From Suillus spraguei (taxonomy: Eukaryota > Basidiomycota > Agaricomycetes > Boletales > Suillaceae): a stretch of DNA of 64,000 bases. A program made the translations under genes and the position numbers. The number at the start of each line of letters is the position of its first letter. The first letter of the stretch is position 1. Below the pieces are notes generated by a model. The model was not told the DNA's origin. It did no database searches and saw only the letters and a program-made list of their open reading frames with translations. Below, in pieces: positions 1-10,596 of the stretch. The stretch covers positions 1-64,000 of the forward strand of contig JABCPU010000200.1 in NCBI GenBank assembly GCA_016800925.1, read 5' to 3'.

Positions 1-11
1 CGATTGTAACA
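1..11 (-). repeat. Terminal bases of a gypsy LTR (family A) running off the window
   Basis: The first 11 bases are the exact reverse complement of the start (TGTTACAATCG) of the LTR at 3002. They interrupt the copia RNase H reading frame right after a conserved Tyr-His-Ala-Arg motif. I infer a second insertion of the same LTR family, minus strand, with its body to the left of the window. The target duplication would begin at base 12 (TCGAG). Only 11 bases support this, but the position within the codon context makes chance unlikely. Confidence 0.75.
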
Positions 12-1563
12 TCGAGCATGATAAGTGCCACCCTTGGCAAGTGCGATTGCAGACTGGTTGTCACAATGAAGAGTCATTGGATAAGTGAGTGGGTGGAAGA
101 TCTCTTGGACAAAATGGCGGAGCCACATAGCTTCTTTGGCAGCGTGAGTGGCAGCGACATACTCAGCTTCTGTGGTGGATAGAGTGATGAGTTCTTGCTT
201 CTTCGAAGCCCAAGATATTGTGCCACCATCAAGTAGAAAAGCATATCCAGAGATGGCATGCCTATGCTCCTGTGATGCTCCATCAGCGTCTATAAAGCCT
301 TCTAGTCCATGCTTCCCATGACCAAAGGTAAGCACTAGCTTCCTTGTTCCTACCAGGTAGTGGTAGATTCTCTTCACTGCTTCCCAATGTGCCATGCCTG
401 GCTCTGCACTGAATTGTGCTACTGTTGATACTGCAAATGCTATGTCAGGGCGTGTACCAACTGCTAAGTGCATGAGTGAGCCAACAGCTTCGTGATAAGG
501 TACATTCTTCATTTTTGCGACTTCAGTAGGCGTCTTTGGGGATTGGCTGTGAGATAACTGAATATTGGGGTCCATTGGGATGGAGACAGGTTTGTCGTCA
601 GCAAAGTTGCACTTGGTGAGTATCCCATCAACATAGGATTCTTGCAACAGTGAGATAGTGCGTGCTGTGTGGTCACGTATAACCTTCATCCCAAGTAGCC
701 AAGCAATAGGTCCAAGGTCAGTGAGCTTGTAGCAGTTAGCAATCTCAGTCTTGAATAACTGAATCTCCTTTCTGTCGCTCCCAGTAACAGTGCAGTCATC
801 AACATGTGACCCAAGCAGGAGGATCTTGTTCTCCACATACTGGTAGAACACTCCCCAATCACATTCGGCTCACCTAAAGCCAAGTAATTCCAGTGCTTTG
901 TGCAGCTCATTGTACCACTTGAGTGCACCTTGCTTGGATCTGTACAGTGCAACATGTAAGTGTGCAACTGGGTTCTTGAACTTGCCATTAACCTGTAGCC
1001 CAGGTGGAAGTTTCATGAAGATAACCTCGTCAGGATCTAGCTTTCCATCAAGGTAAGCACTCTGGAAGTCAAAGACATCGATGTCCCAGTCATTCCTGGC
1101 TGCGATAGCAAGGATGGTGTGCAGTGATGCAAGGTGTGCGACAGGGGCATATGTGTCATAGTAGTCAACACCATAAACCTGTGAGTAGCCTTTAGCAACA
1201 AGACATGCCTTGTACTTGTCAATTTTGCCATCAGCATTCCGCTTGATGCGATAGACCAATTTGCAACCAACGATGTTGGCACCCTTAGGACACTCAACTA
1301 TTGTCCAGGTCTTGGCATCTTCCAGGCTTCTTAACTCCTTGTTCATCACCTCATCCCATTTGGGCCAGTCATGCCATTTGCGTGCTTCATCATCACTAGT
1401 TGGGTCACTCTCCTCAACCTCCACTGCTCCAGCAACCATGGCAAAAACTTCTTCATCATCCTCATCCAGCTGATCATCATCTCCCAGCATGCCTAACTCC
1501 TGCGCAAGATTGCCAGTCTTGCTTGAGCCTGCTTGGACTCCAGTTGGCAGTGTCGGTGAGTTA
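12..1563 (-). pseudogene. copia reverse transcriptase and RNase H
   Basis: The long open frame at 870-1490 carries the copia RT start, with an acidic leader, the DYxxTYAPV-type motif and the DVxxAYLDG-type block. An in-frame TGA at 870-872 stands where related copia proteins carry arginine, so a CGA to TGA change is likely. Beyond it the frame continues through the catalytic HVDD motif (about 800), TDLG-WLLG (about 700), and an RNase H block with KKQELITLSTTEAEY near 150-210 and DNQSAIALA near 35-60. The frame stops abruptly at base 11 where an LTR begins. Function, if intact, would be cDNA synthesis in the Gag particle. Confidence 0.9.
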
Positions 1564-1572
1564 GCTCGACCA

Positions 1573-2996
1573 TCATGAGTACCTTCCCCATCTCTTACAT
1601 AGATGTCTCACATATTCTGATTCAATTCGTACTCTTCCTGAGCATCGAGGTTGTGGAGCGGGAATCTCAAATTGTGGTCCTAGGTGGTCTTGAGCTGGTG
1701 CGTGCTTTGGAGGTAGTTGTGGGATGTTAGCACACTGATTACCTTGATCCTCTGGTGGTTGCTGCTCCCCTGCAAGCGGTGTGCTAACAGGTATGTGAAC
1801 TTCTCTTTCATCAAACCTTACACTGCGCTCAATTCTCACTCTACAGGTATCCTCCCAATAGATCTGGTGACCATTACTGTCACAGTCAAAGCCCATCCAG
1901 CGGCCATCTTTTGCTCGCATGTCTAGCTTTGAGCCTGATGTGTCATGCACCCAGACTTGGCAGCCCCATACTGGTAGATTAGCTAGGTCCAGCTTCTTCT
2001 TGAAAAGCATCTCAAAGGGAGTCTTGTTATCAAGTAAGTGTGTCGAACTTCTGTTCTTCAACCATATAGCATGGCTAATGGCTTCACCCCATAGGAATTT
2101 TGGCAGTCCGCTTGCATGTAGCATGGCTTGAACTCTTTCAAGTAGCCTGCGGTTCAGTTGCTCTGCCATGCCATTGTGCTCCGGAGTATCATGAACAGTG
2201 AGCTTTGGCTCTGTTCCATGACTAGTGAGGTGACATGTGAATTCTTCACTGAGATATTCTCCCCCGCGATCAGACCGGAGATGTTTGATCTTGGTATCAA
2301 ACTGTGTATTGATCCAAGCTTCATAGCTCTTGTAAGCACTGAATGTCTCGTCCTTGGTCTTCAATAGGTACAGGTTGGTGAAGCGAGTGTGATTGTCTGT
2401 GAAGGATGCAAACTACTGACTCTTTGCTATCGTTTTGACAGGAGATGGTCCCCATAAGTTGGTATGGACCTCATCACATCACCAAGCTTCTCATGTCTAG
2501 GTGGGTCTCGCACTTTGCCAATAGCCTTCCATGTTGCCTTAGCATATTCGCAAGATTTGCATGCTCCCATAGTGGTATGAGTGGGGTCAAGAGTAATTCC
2601 AGTGATTGTGCCATCGTGCAGCATCTTTCTAATGGCTTCAGGTGCAATGTGCCCTAGCCTAACATGAACTTCCTCCATGGTGAGTGGTTCCTTTGTGCTG
2701 GCAACACCTGCAAATAGCTTTCTTGGAGCTTTGACACAGTATAGTCCTTTATTGACTGAAATCTCCCCTAGCTTCCTCTTCTTGGCATTGAAGATCTTGC
2801 AAGTTGTCTCACGGAATAGTGCAGCATACCCAGCGGCCGCTAGCTTGCTGATTGAGACAAGCGTTAAGTCCATCTTGGGTGCATATAGGACATTTTTGAG
2901 GAGAATGTGGGTGCGACTCTTGCCATTAGGTAGACTAATCAGTAGGTCGCCTTTTTCTATGGCTTGGAAGGTGTGCTTATCGGCAGTGGTGATAGG
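1573..2996 (-). pseudogene. copia GAG-pre-integrase, integrase core and protease C-terminus
   Basis: The frame 2427-3029 carries the region after the protease active site followed by the GAG-pre-integrase zinc-binding block (RLGH, then CKSCEYAKA near 2540). The frame 1573-2364 carries the rve integrase core: RSDRGGEY near 2270 and HNGMAEQLNRRLLE near 2150, followed by the C-terminal WGC-VWVHD block. The frames are joined by a break near 2365-2427, so one indel or stop separates them. The upstream end at 2997-3001 is the target duplication of the gypsy insertion. The rest of the protease, with the active site, lies at 10602-10836. Confidence 0.9.
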
Positions 2997-3001
2997 CTTT
3001 G
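2997..3001. repeat. Target-site duplication CTTTG, left copy
   Basis: CTTTG at 2997-3001 abuts the 5' LTR (TGTTAC...) and is repeated at 10597-10601 directly after the 3' LTR (...GTAACA). It lies inside copia protease coding sequence. Five bases is the normal duplication size for LTR retrotransposons. Confidence 0.95.
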
Positions 3002-3475
3002 TGTTACAATCGTACGTGCCCCTATTCATTTTCTTACTTCATTTACCTTGTATATTACGTAACATGATTCTGACTCATATGCTCAATGCATCTGTACTAT
3101 AGTTGCCTTCCTTCTTTGGATACGCACTTACATTCTCACGTCTCTCTTGGTCTGTGCGCACATATTGGCCTATTTAAGCACAGTGTACTTGTAGTAGATT
3201 CCCTACTTTAATCTACCGGGTTTTACCTGAAATCTCCTTCGCTTAGGCCTCCAACCTAAGTCGTCTTGAATCGTCTCTAAGTCTAAGCACTCCTTAGCCT
3301 TAGTCTCTATTCTCGCGGATACCTCTTAGACTTGTCTTTGAGGCTTAACCCTTGATCGTACTCGGAACGCGTTCCTTGTACTTTCACCTTGTTCTCTTTT
3401 GAACATTGTAAGAACTCCCAGCAGACCGTCTGTGTCTTTTCACTGTCGCTGGTGACGCCACCCCAGTTCGTAACA
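3002..3475 (+). repeat. 5' LTR of gypsy family A
   Basis: Begins TGTTACAATCG and ends GTTCGTAACA, with TG...CA termini. It differs from the 3' LTR at 3059, 3087, 3123, 3217, 3371 and 3428, and every difference is a C/T or G/A change inside a CpG. A TATTTAA-like box near 3171 could be the promoter core; that is inference. Confidence 0.97.
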
Positions 3476-3673
3476 AAAGATTAAAGTCCATTTTGATTGT
3501 CGACTATCCAGTCTTCAACCCTGAACCCTGATCGCCTAGATCAGCAGACTAGCGTACGCATACACTGAGCAGATTGTCCAGAGAAGCCCTCTGACAGAAG
3601 AAAGCCCTGACGGACAGCAAGACAGTGCGTGTAGGCACCGAGAAAGTATAACTCACCAGAAGAATCATCAACC

Positions 3674-4512
3674 ATGTCGTCGACCAAAGAATTCGAATAC
3701 AAGATCGGTCAACCAACTGGTTTCGATGGAGATCGTGATAACTCTTGCGAGTTTATCCAGTCGTGCAATTTGCACTTTGACATCAATGAAAAGCTTTACA
3801 CCACCGACAACAGAAGATCATCTACATAACATCCTTTATGACCGAAAAGAATGCCAAATCATGGAAGGAACAATTCCTTGAACACACCCAATCTACCGAC
3901 ACTTCAGGACAAAAAGTTGGTTATGGAACGATGGCGGATTTTATGAAGAGCTTCAAGGAAGCATTTGAACTGGTGGATACCAAAGGAACCGCGCTCACAA
4001 GGCTTAGGGATCTCAAACAAGGAACAGGAGATCTCCACACCTATGTCGCTGACTTTGAGGCACTTGCAGCCAAGGCTCAGATCACTGACAACGCGACGAA
4101 GATCCAGTTCTTCCAAGACAGCCTTAACTGGGGTATCCTTACAAAGCTTTTCAATACGGGAGATGTCTCTGAAATATTCAGAGATGTTGTGCTGCAATGC
4201 ATTGCTATTGACAACGCCCATCATCGGCTTAACGCCATGAGGACACGTCATACTCCACAACAGAAGAAGAAAAACTACGGGAATGCACGGTATATTCCGA
4301 ACCGTGATTCCAACGCAATGGTCATAGATCGAATCTCCGATATGGAGAGATCCGAATGCATGAAGAAAGGACAATGCTTCGGATGCAGAAAGACAGGACA
4401 CCGCATCCATAATTGTCCTGACAGGAAGAAGAAGACCCCACTCCGACAAACTGAAGTCAAGGGGGAAGAAGAAGATGAAGAAACCGTGAGACGGATTGTT
4501 GAGGATTTTTAA
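3674..4512 (+). pseudogene. gypsy family A Gag with CCHC zinc knuckle
   Basis: The first ATG after the LTR is at 3674. The frame runs about 46 codons and breaks near 3813, where one third-position base is missing (AG-AAG). The downstream frame 3838-4512 continues without gap. It carries the Retrotrans_gag-like helical region and, near 4377-4425, a CCHC knuckle of the form CxxCxxxxGHxxxxC (CFGCRKTGHRIHNC). It ends in an acidic Glu/Asp run. Gag forms the particle and binds the element RNA. I think the break is an assembly effect, as described in the findings, so the live copy may encode one protein. Confidence 0.88.
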
Positions 4513-4576
4513 CTTGGAGAAACAAAGATTCGACGTATGTTTCTCCCAATGTATTACTAAGACTTGTACGTGCTGT

Positions 4577-5585
4577 AGGTGAAAGAAAAGAACTTCGTGT
4601 CCCTATCACCCTCCATTCGCGTACTCGCTTGAAATCTGTCAACACCACCGCTGTTATCGATTCAGGAGCAGCAGGAACATTCATCTCAGAAGAGTTTGTG
4701 AAGCTCCATCAAATCACACGACGAAAGCTCAAGGAACCATTTCGAGTTACAACGGCAGATGGAACCCTCATAAAAGGAGGACCAATCACGCATTACTGCC
4801 TCCTAGTGGTCAAGATTGACGATCGAACCATGTATGGAAAATTCAATATCACCAAACTAGGAAGGAGAGATCAAATCCTCCTTGGAATTCCTTGGTTATG
4901 AGCAATGAACCCAATTATAGATTGGGCTGCTGAAACACTTGTCCTTTCACGGACAGAGAAATCCGACGAGATCGAAATCGATATGGACGAAGATCGGAAG
5001 AAGAACGGATTGCCCCGACTCTTCAATCATCATACCAGATGGCAACATTCCCGTCTTCCGAAACCGTTCATCGCCTCCCCTATTGATGTTCCTGAAGACC
5101 CGGAACCAGAAGTACGAATGCCACGTACTATAGAACCCACTCCACATATACAACTGCTGCGAGCAGTGTCGCCGATCCCTCGTGCAGAGAAACGCAAAAC
5201 TGAATCTGAACCTGAGTATCGGGTTGGACAGGAACCTATTGAGCAGCGGCCAATAGAAGAACAGAAGCAAGGAAAAAGGAAACCGGAAGAAGAACTCCCA
5301 GGACGAAGCACCAACATACCGAAGCTATCCAAGTTCTTTGTTCCCCCGAAAACCCTTTCAGCTTCAATTGAAGAAATCCCCGATAAAGAAGAACCTGTGC
5401 CCTCGTTGATCCCAACCGAGGATGATGACCAATTCGATACCATGAATGACGTCTGGCATGCACCAGAAGTACGCGAAATTTCCTCGTATGAACTAGGAGA
5501 TGGAGAATTTCTCGTGGAATACGACACTGATGGAGTCAGCATGAGAATCATAGAAGAAGTTCCATGGACACGCCTCTTACGCTGA
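4577..5585 (+). pseudogene. gypsy family A aspartic protease and charged linker
   Basis: The aspartic protease active site is VIDSGAAGTFIS (about 4650-4685), and the flap/C-terminal part ends LLGIPWL. A TGA at 4899-4901 stands where related elements have arginine (IPWLR-x-NPxIDW), so it may be CGA to TGA. The open frame 4905-5585 continues with NPIIDW and then a long low-complexity region rich in Pro, Glu and Lys with no recognisable fold. It probably links protease to RT in the Gag-Pol polyprotein. Confidence 0.85.
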
Positions 5586-5699
5586 TGGAACTTCCGATTC
5601 GAACAAACTCCCTACTCCACGTTCCCTTCCCCCTCCGAAATATAGTAACAAAGCCAGGAATTCGCCACGGATGAGAAGGAAAAGAAAAAGAAATCTTTC

Positions 5700-7200
5700 G
5701 AAGAATTGGTCCCGGATTATTTGCACGACTTCGCAGACGTCTTTGCTAAAGACAGATTGAACAAACTGCCCCCGAACGCCCTGGTATCGATCATCGGATC
5801 GACACCAAACCCGGTTTTATCCCTCGCACGTCTAAGGTTTACCCGCTATCGGAAAAAGAACGCGCTGCTGTCAAAACGTTTATTGATGAAAACGTTGCGA
5901 AAGGCTTTATCTCAGAATCGAAGTCACCTCAAGCTAGTGGCTTCTTCTTTGTGGGAAAGAAGAGCGGAGAACTGCGTCCCTGTCAAGATTATCGCTACAT
6001 CAATGATTGGACAGTCAAGAACGCATATCCGCTTCCACTCCCTATTTCCCTTGTCGCATGTCTTCATGACGCACAGTTCTTTACGAAAATGGATATCCGG
6101 TCCGGTTATAACAACATTCGCATCCATCCTGACGATAGGTGGAAAGCTGCTTTTACCACAGAATTCGGCCTATTCGAACCGAACGTCATGTTCTTTGGCC
6201 TTTGCAATTCCCCAGCAACTTTTCAAGCATATATGAATCGCACTTTCAACAAGAAATCAATGAAGGATGGATGGTTATCTACATGGACGATATCCTGATT
6301 TTCTCCACAACTATGGCAGAACACCGCGAACGGACAAACGAGTTTTGATAAAATACGAAAGAACATCTATTTCTGAAGCCGGAGAAATGCACATTTGATG
6401 CAGAAGAAGTGGAATACTCGGAATGATAATTCGCCCCGGACAAGTTGCTATGGATACCGCCAAACCAAGGGAATCTCCGAATGGCCAATACTGAAATCTG
6501 TAAAAGATGTTCGGTCATTCCTCGGTTTTTGCAACTTCTACCGCACGTTCATTTCGCACTATTCTGACATCGCTAGACCCCTTATCGATTTGACAAAGAA
6601 AGATAAGACCTTTGAATGGTCAACCGAATGTATGGACACCTTCGAAGAATTGAAACGACGCTTTACTTCCCAACCGGTACTCCATAACCCTGATCCTTCC
6701 CAACAATTCGCCATTGCTACCGACGCTTCGCTTGTAGCAACTGGAGAAGTTCTCCTACAGACTGATGAGAATGGCGTTTACATCCATGCGCATACCTCTC
6801 CAGTCTTTGAACCCCGCAGAACGCAATTATCAGATCTTTGATCGGGAACTCCTTGCCATGATCCGAGCATTAAACGAATGGCGTCATTATCTTGAAGGAA
6901 ACCTCACCCTGTCCTGGTGTTCACTGACCACAAGAACCTTCTGTACTTTAGAAGTGCACAGAAGCTTACCCGTCGCCAAGCACGTTGGCAATTGATTTTG
7001 TCTATTTACGACATCGAACTGCATCACGTTGCAGGTACTAAATTAGCAGTACCTGATGCACTATCCCGCCGACCGATTACGACTCTGGCAAAGACGATAA
7101 CGAGGACCAGACCCTCCTACCTGACGCTCTATTCGTTCGTCTTATCGACACTGACTTGAAGGATGTGCTGTCATCCTCTGACCCCCTTGATGACCTGTCT
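5700..7200 (+). pseudogene. gypsy family A reverse transcriptase and RNase H
   Basis: In order: the pre-RT segment [13 protein letters not shown] (5712), the RPGIDH-type motif (5777), [22 protein letters not shown] (about 5938-6000), [13 protein letters not shown] (6087), [16 protein letters not shown] (6194) and the catalytic YMDDILIFS (about 6280-6305). Then SFLGFCNFYR (6520), the RNase H active site TDASLVATG (6719), [23 protein letters not shown], and TDHKNLLYF (6920). The frame changes at 5776, 6249, 6338, 6346, 6354, 6419, 6466, 6786, 6803, 6904 and 7074. Each is one base short at a codon third position, so the protein is otherwise well conserved. Confidence 0.93.
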
Positions 7201-7284
7201 TTAAGACGGCATCTGACCCCTTGATGGCGTGTGCCTTCCCCCATGAAATCAGCACTCTCTGACTGGAAGTTGAGGAAACATCCT

Positions 7285-8551
7285 CTATTTTAAAAACCGC
7301 GCCTATATTCCGCCGGCACACCGCTCCGATATCCTGAAATGGTATCATGACATCCACCGCGGGCCACCCCGGTCGATTCAAAACTGAAGAACTCGTGAAA
7401 CGAGAAGCCTGGTGGCCTGCAATGGGCTCTTATATTCGGAAATACGTTGAGGGTTGCGCCCTTTGCCAGCAAATGAAAGCGGACACTCATCCTGTTCGAC
7501 CCCCGCTCACGCCTATTCCTTCGTCGGCTGTTCGCCCGTTCTCTCAGGTCTCCGTTGATCTGATCACAGATCTCCCCATCTCTGGAGGCTTTGACAGTAT
7601 CATGGTCGTGGTAGACCATGGCCTTATGAAGGGGGTAATTATTATCCCTTGTTTGAAAACCATCACTTCAGAAGGTGTGGCTAAGCTATTTTTAAAACAT
7701 GTCTATCGACGATTTGGACTCCATGACAAAGTCATCTCGGATAGAGGACCACAATTTCTATCTCGCTTCTCAAAGGAACTTGCCCGACTTCTTGACTACG
7801 TCATCGCTCCATCCACGGCTTACCACCCACAGACTGATGGTCAAACTGAAAGGCTAAATCAAGAACTTGAAACGTACCTCCGCATCTACTGCCGTAACAA
7901 CCCGAAGATTGGGTAGAACACTTACCAATCGCCAAATTTGTCCACAACCACCGAAAACATGATAAAAGAAATGCATCACCCTTCTACTTGATGATGGGAT
8001 ATGAACCACGCGCTATCCCTCATCTTATCCCTGATTCGTCAGTCCCAGCAGCAGAAGATCGAGTACGATCTCTGCAGAAGATAAGAGAAGAAGCAATCGC
8101 TTGCCATAACATTGCAATGCAAACAATGGCGAACGATCCCGAGGAGATAAGTACATCCCATGGAAGATCGGAGATAAGGTTTGGCTATCTGCGCTAATCT
8201 TAGACTTAAACTCCCATCAAAGAAATTGGCACCGAAACGATATGGACCTTTCCGATCATCGATGTCTTATCCCCATCACGTTACACTCAAACTCCTCCGC
8301 AATGGAAAATCCATCCCACGTTCCATGCTTCGTCTTATCTCCTATAGCGAAACGGACGTACACGGCCCGAATTCCCCGAACCACCACCTGATATCATGAA
8401 GAAGAGAAGAATACGAATAGAAGCAATTCTTTCTCACAAAGGAACCGGAATCGCCGACCTATCTTGTTTCTGGAAAGGATATTCATCGGGAGATAACGAA
8501 TGGCTCCCAGAAAAGAACTTGAAAACTCCGCCGAATTTTGAACGCTTATAA
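7285..8551 (+). pseudogene. gypsy family A integrase with chromodomain
   Basis: The HHCC zinc domain includes [13 protein letters not shown] (7456). The rve core shows the DLITDLP segment (7558), [11 protein letters not shown] (7738) and the [17 protein letters not shown] block (7820) with the catalytic Glu. Single-base losses at 7903, 8139 and 8198 break the frame. The C-terminal ORF 8396-8551 (51 residues) matches the chromodomain pattern, with EAILSHK, CFWKGYSSGDNEWLPEKNL, so this is a chromovirus. The chromodomain normally guides integration to particular chromatin; which mark it reads here cannot be told from sequence. Confidence 0.9.
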
Positions 8552-8623
8552 GAAGCAACACGCCCTTTGACTATCCTTCAGTCAATCAACTCGCACTAGC
8601 ACTTGATCAACTATCACATTGAA

Positions 8624-10090
8624 ATGTCTTTTCCCACTGCCTACATCACCCCCGTCACCGTTGCCAACAATGACTCCGACTCCGATGTTGAACGATACGG
8701 AACTCTCACAGCAGAAATCGACAATACCTCTTACATTGAAGCCGCCATCCTCTGCAAGGGACATGCCCTCGAAATTGAAAGAATCCTCACTGAAAGAGGC
8801 GCTCTCCCCGCCCTACTCCTCGTCAATATCATTCGTACAGCAGCCCTTATCGAAGTCACTGCCAAAGAAACAACAGAAATTACGCTCCGTCACCGTTTCA
8901 TTCATCTTCAAAAACGTATTCGTGCTTACGCTATGTTGTTGCTTCCCGATTCTTTTAAGAATGATGTTGAAGAAGCTATTCACATCATTGCCGAACGTGA
9001 GCAGGCGTTGCTCGACCTCCCTCTCCGCAGGAAGATACGCCACTTCCTACTCCAGCACCCTCTTCTTCGCGCATGTATTCTAGTCTTGACGCCTTTACTG
9101 GCTTATACACTGCTGTCCAAGAAATTGGACAACTCACCAACACAGTTGTCGACACCATCCAGCAATCAGTCACTGAGACCAGAGCGGCCAGAAACCTAGT
9201 AGAAGAAGCCATCGCTGACTTACAACAAACACAAGATGACCTTGCGTCTCCTCGAACCCCATCCCCCATCGAACAACCAACCTCACCACCTCCCGTCACG
9301 ACCTCTCTTGACTGCCCTGATTGGCTCTACGAACCTGCACAAAAGAGCAGTGTGAGGCTGCTAAATTACTAGGTATCCCTGCCACTGAGTTAGTAACACT
9401 CGGTCCCCGACTCCGTGATCTTCATATACACCCTCCCATGTCTATTCCATCGTCGTTCGGTCCAATGGACCCCGTCTCTCCAGTCTTAGTAAAAGACTTC
9501 GGCATCACCTCCCCATCTTCGTCTAACGAACTCCTTGCAATCGCTGAAAGAGGAATTACTCCCGACCTCCCCGCGTCAGCATATACTTTATCCCCCGCTC
9601 AACAAGCGCAAATTAAGCGAAACAACACCCTTGCCTTAAAACGTATGACGAAGAAGAAGGGAAAGAAACGCGCCAGATCCACTAGCCCTACGCCAATCAT
9701 TTCTCCATCACCCTACGCAAAGCCCATTCCAACCCTGACGAGAACATGAAGTGCCGTGTCTGTGGATTACTTGGACATCGTCAGAAGAATTGCGCGGAAT
9801 ATCAGTGCAAGGTTTGCAGATATTGGTCGCCCACTCATTTATCCCTTTACTGTCCTCAACGAGTCGGACCTCCCCCCTTCGAGTTAACTTGGAAGGATGA
9901 AGGATTCTATGACGCACTTCGTCTTTGGGAGAAACAGCTTGACGATGAATGGATTCAGGCAGAGAAGCGGAGGGACTCTAAACGATGCGCTGGTCTTGAA
10001 GAAGCCAAGTATATGATGAGCGGGTCGTTTGCTGATGAAGACTACGAATTCAGCGATGACCCCATTTACTATGCGAATCAAAGTGAGTAA
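8624..10090 (+). pseudogene. Third ORF of gypsy family A: helical protein with zinc knuckle
   Basis: Four overlapping frames (8603-9199, 9073-9372, 9321-9749, 9746-10090) join into one protein of about 489 residues if single missing third-position bases are assumed near 9025, 9344 and 9732. The N-terminal half is predicted helical. The middle has a coiled-coil-like segment (about 9075-9240) and a Pro/Ser-rich stretch. Then follow a basic KKKGKKRARS patch and CRVCGLLGHRQKNC, a CCHC knuckle, with a second Cys pair (CKVC) just after. The tail is acidic. It lies after the integrase and before the purine tract, on the same strand. It has no signal peptide or obvious membrane anchor, so it is not a typical envelope protein. 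Function unknown; nucleic-acid binding is an inference. Confidence 0.75.
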
Positions 10091-10109
10091 AGTCGGTGAC
10101 TTTACGTAT

Positions 10110-10119
10110 AAAAAAGGGG
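10110..10119 (+). other. Polypurine tract of gypsy family A
   Basis: AAAAAAGGGG lies three bases before the 3' LTR. This is the expected primer site for plus-strand DNA synthesis. Confidence 0.85.
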
Positions 10120-10122
10120 TAA

Positions 10123-10596
10123 TGTTACAATCGTACGTGCCCCTATTCATTTTCTTACTTCATTTACCTTGTATATTACATAACATGATTCTGACTCATA
10201 TGCTCAACGCATCTGTACTATAGTTGCCTTCCTTCTTTGGATATGCACTTACATTCTCACGTCTCTCTTGGTCTGTGCGCACATATTGGCCTATTTAAGC
10301 ACAGTGTACTTGTAGTAGATTCCCTACTTTAATCTACTGGGTTTTACCTGAAATCTCCTTCGCTTAGGCCTCCAACCTAAGTCGTCTTGAATCGTCTCTA
10401 AGTCTAAGCACTCCTTAGCCTTAGTCTCTATTCTCGCGGATACCTCTTAGACTTGTCTTTGAGGCTTAACCCTTGATCGTACTCGGAACGCATTCCTTGT
10501 ACTTTCACCTTGTTCTCTTTTGAACATTGTAAGAACTCCCAGCAGACCATCTGTGTCTTTTCACTGTCGCTGGTGACGCCACCCCAGTTCGTAACA
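10123..10596 (+). repeat. 3' LTR of gypsy family A
   Basis: Same 474-base length and termini as the 5' LTR, with six CpG-type differences (10180, 10208, 10244, 10338, 10492, 10549). It is followed by the right CTTTG duplication at 10597-10601. Confidence 0.97.

Larger units (their letters stand above)
12..3001 (-). mobile_element. Ty1/copia retrotransposon, 3' part (pol)
   Basis: Read on the minus strand from 3001 to 12, the order is protease C-terminus, GAG-pre-integrase, integrase, reverse transcriptase, RNase H. That is the Ty1/copia order, with integrase before reverse transcriptase. The element continues to the right of the nested gypsy at 10602. No copia LTR is visible in the window: the 3' end is cut at base 12 by another LTR insertion and no clear 5' LTR appears after 11,770. 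Nonsense and frame changes show that it is not coding-competent as written. Confidence 0.93.
3002..10596 (+). mobile_element. Full-length Ty3/gypsy chromovirus (family A) nested in copia
   Basis: Two 474-base LTRs flank an internal region with gag, protease, RT, RNase H, integrase with a C-terminal chromodomain, and a further ORF with a zinc knuckle before the 3' LTR. A purine tract (six A then four G) lies just before the 3' LTR. The LTRs differ at six positions only, so the insertion is recent relative to its surroundings. The frame is broken many times, but almost always by one missing base at a third codon position. No primer-binding site could be matched with confidence after 3475. Confidence 0.97.

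Noticed and set aside
9746..9749. ATGA overlap suggesting coupled translation in the gypsy third ORF
   Set aside because: The protein reads through in one frame if a third-position base is missing just upstream (near 9732), like the other breaks, so the overlap is probably not real.
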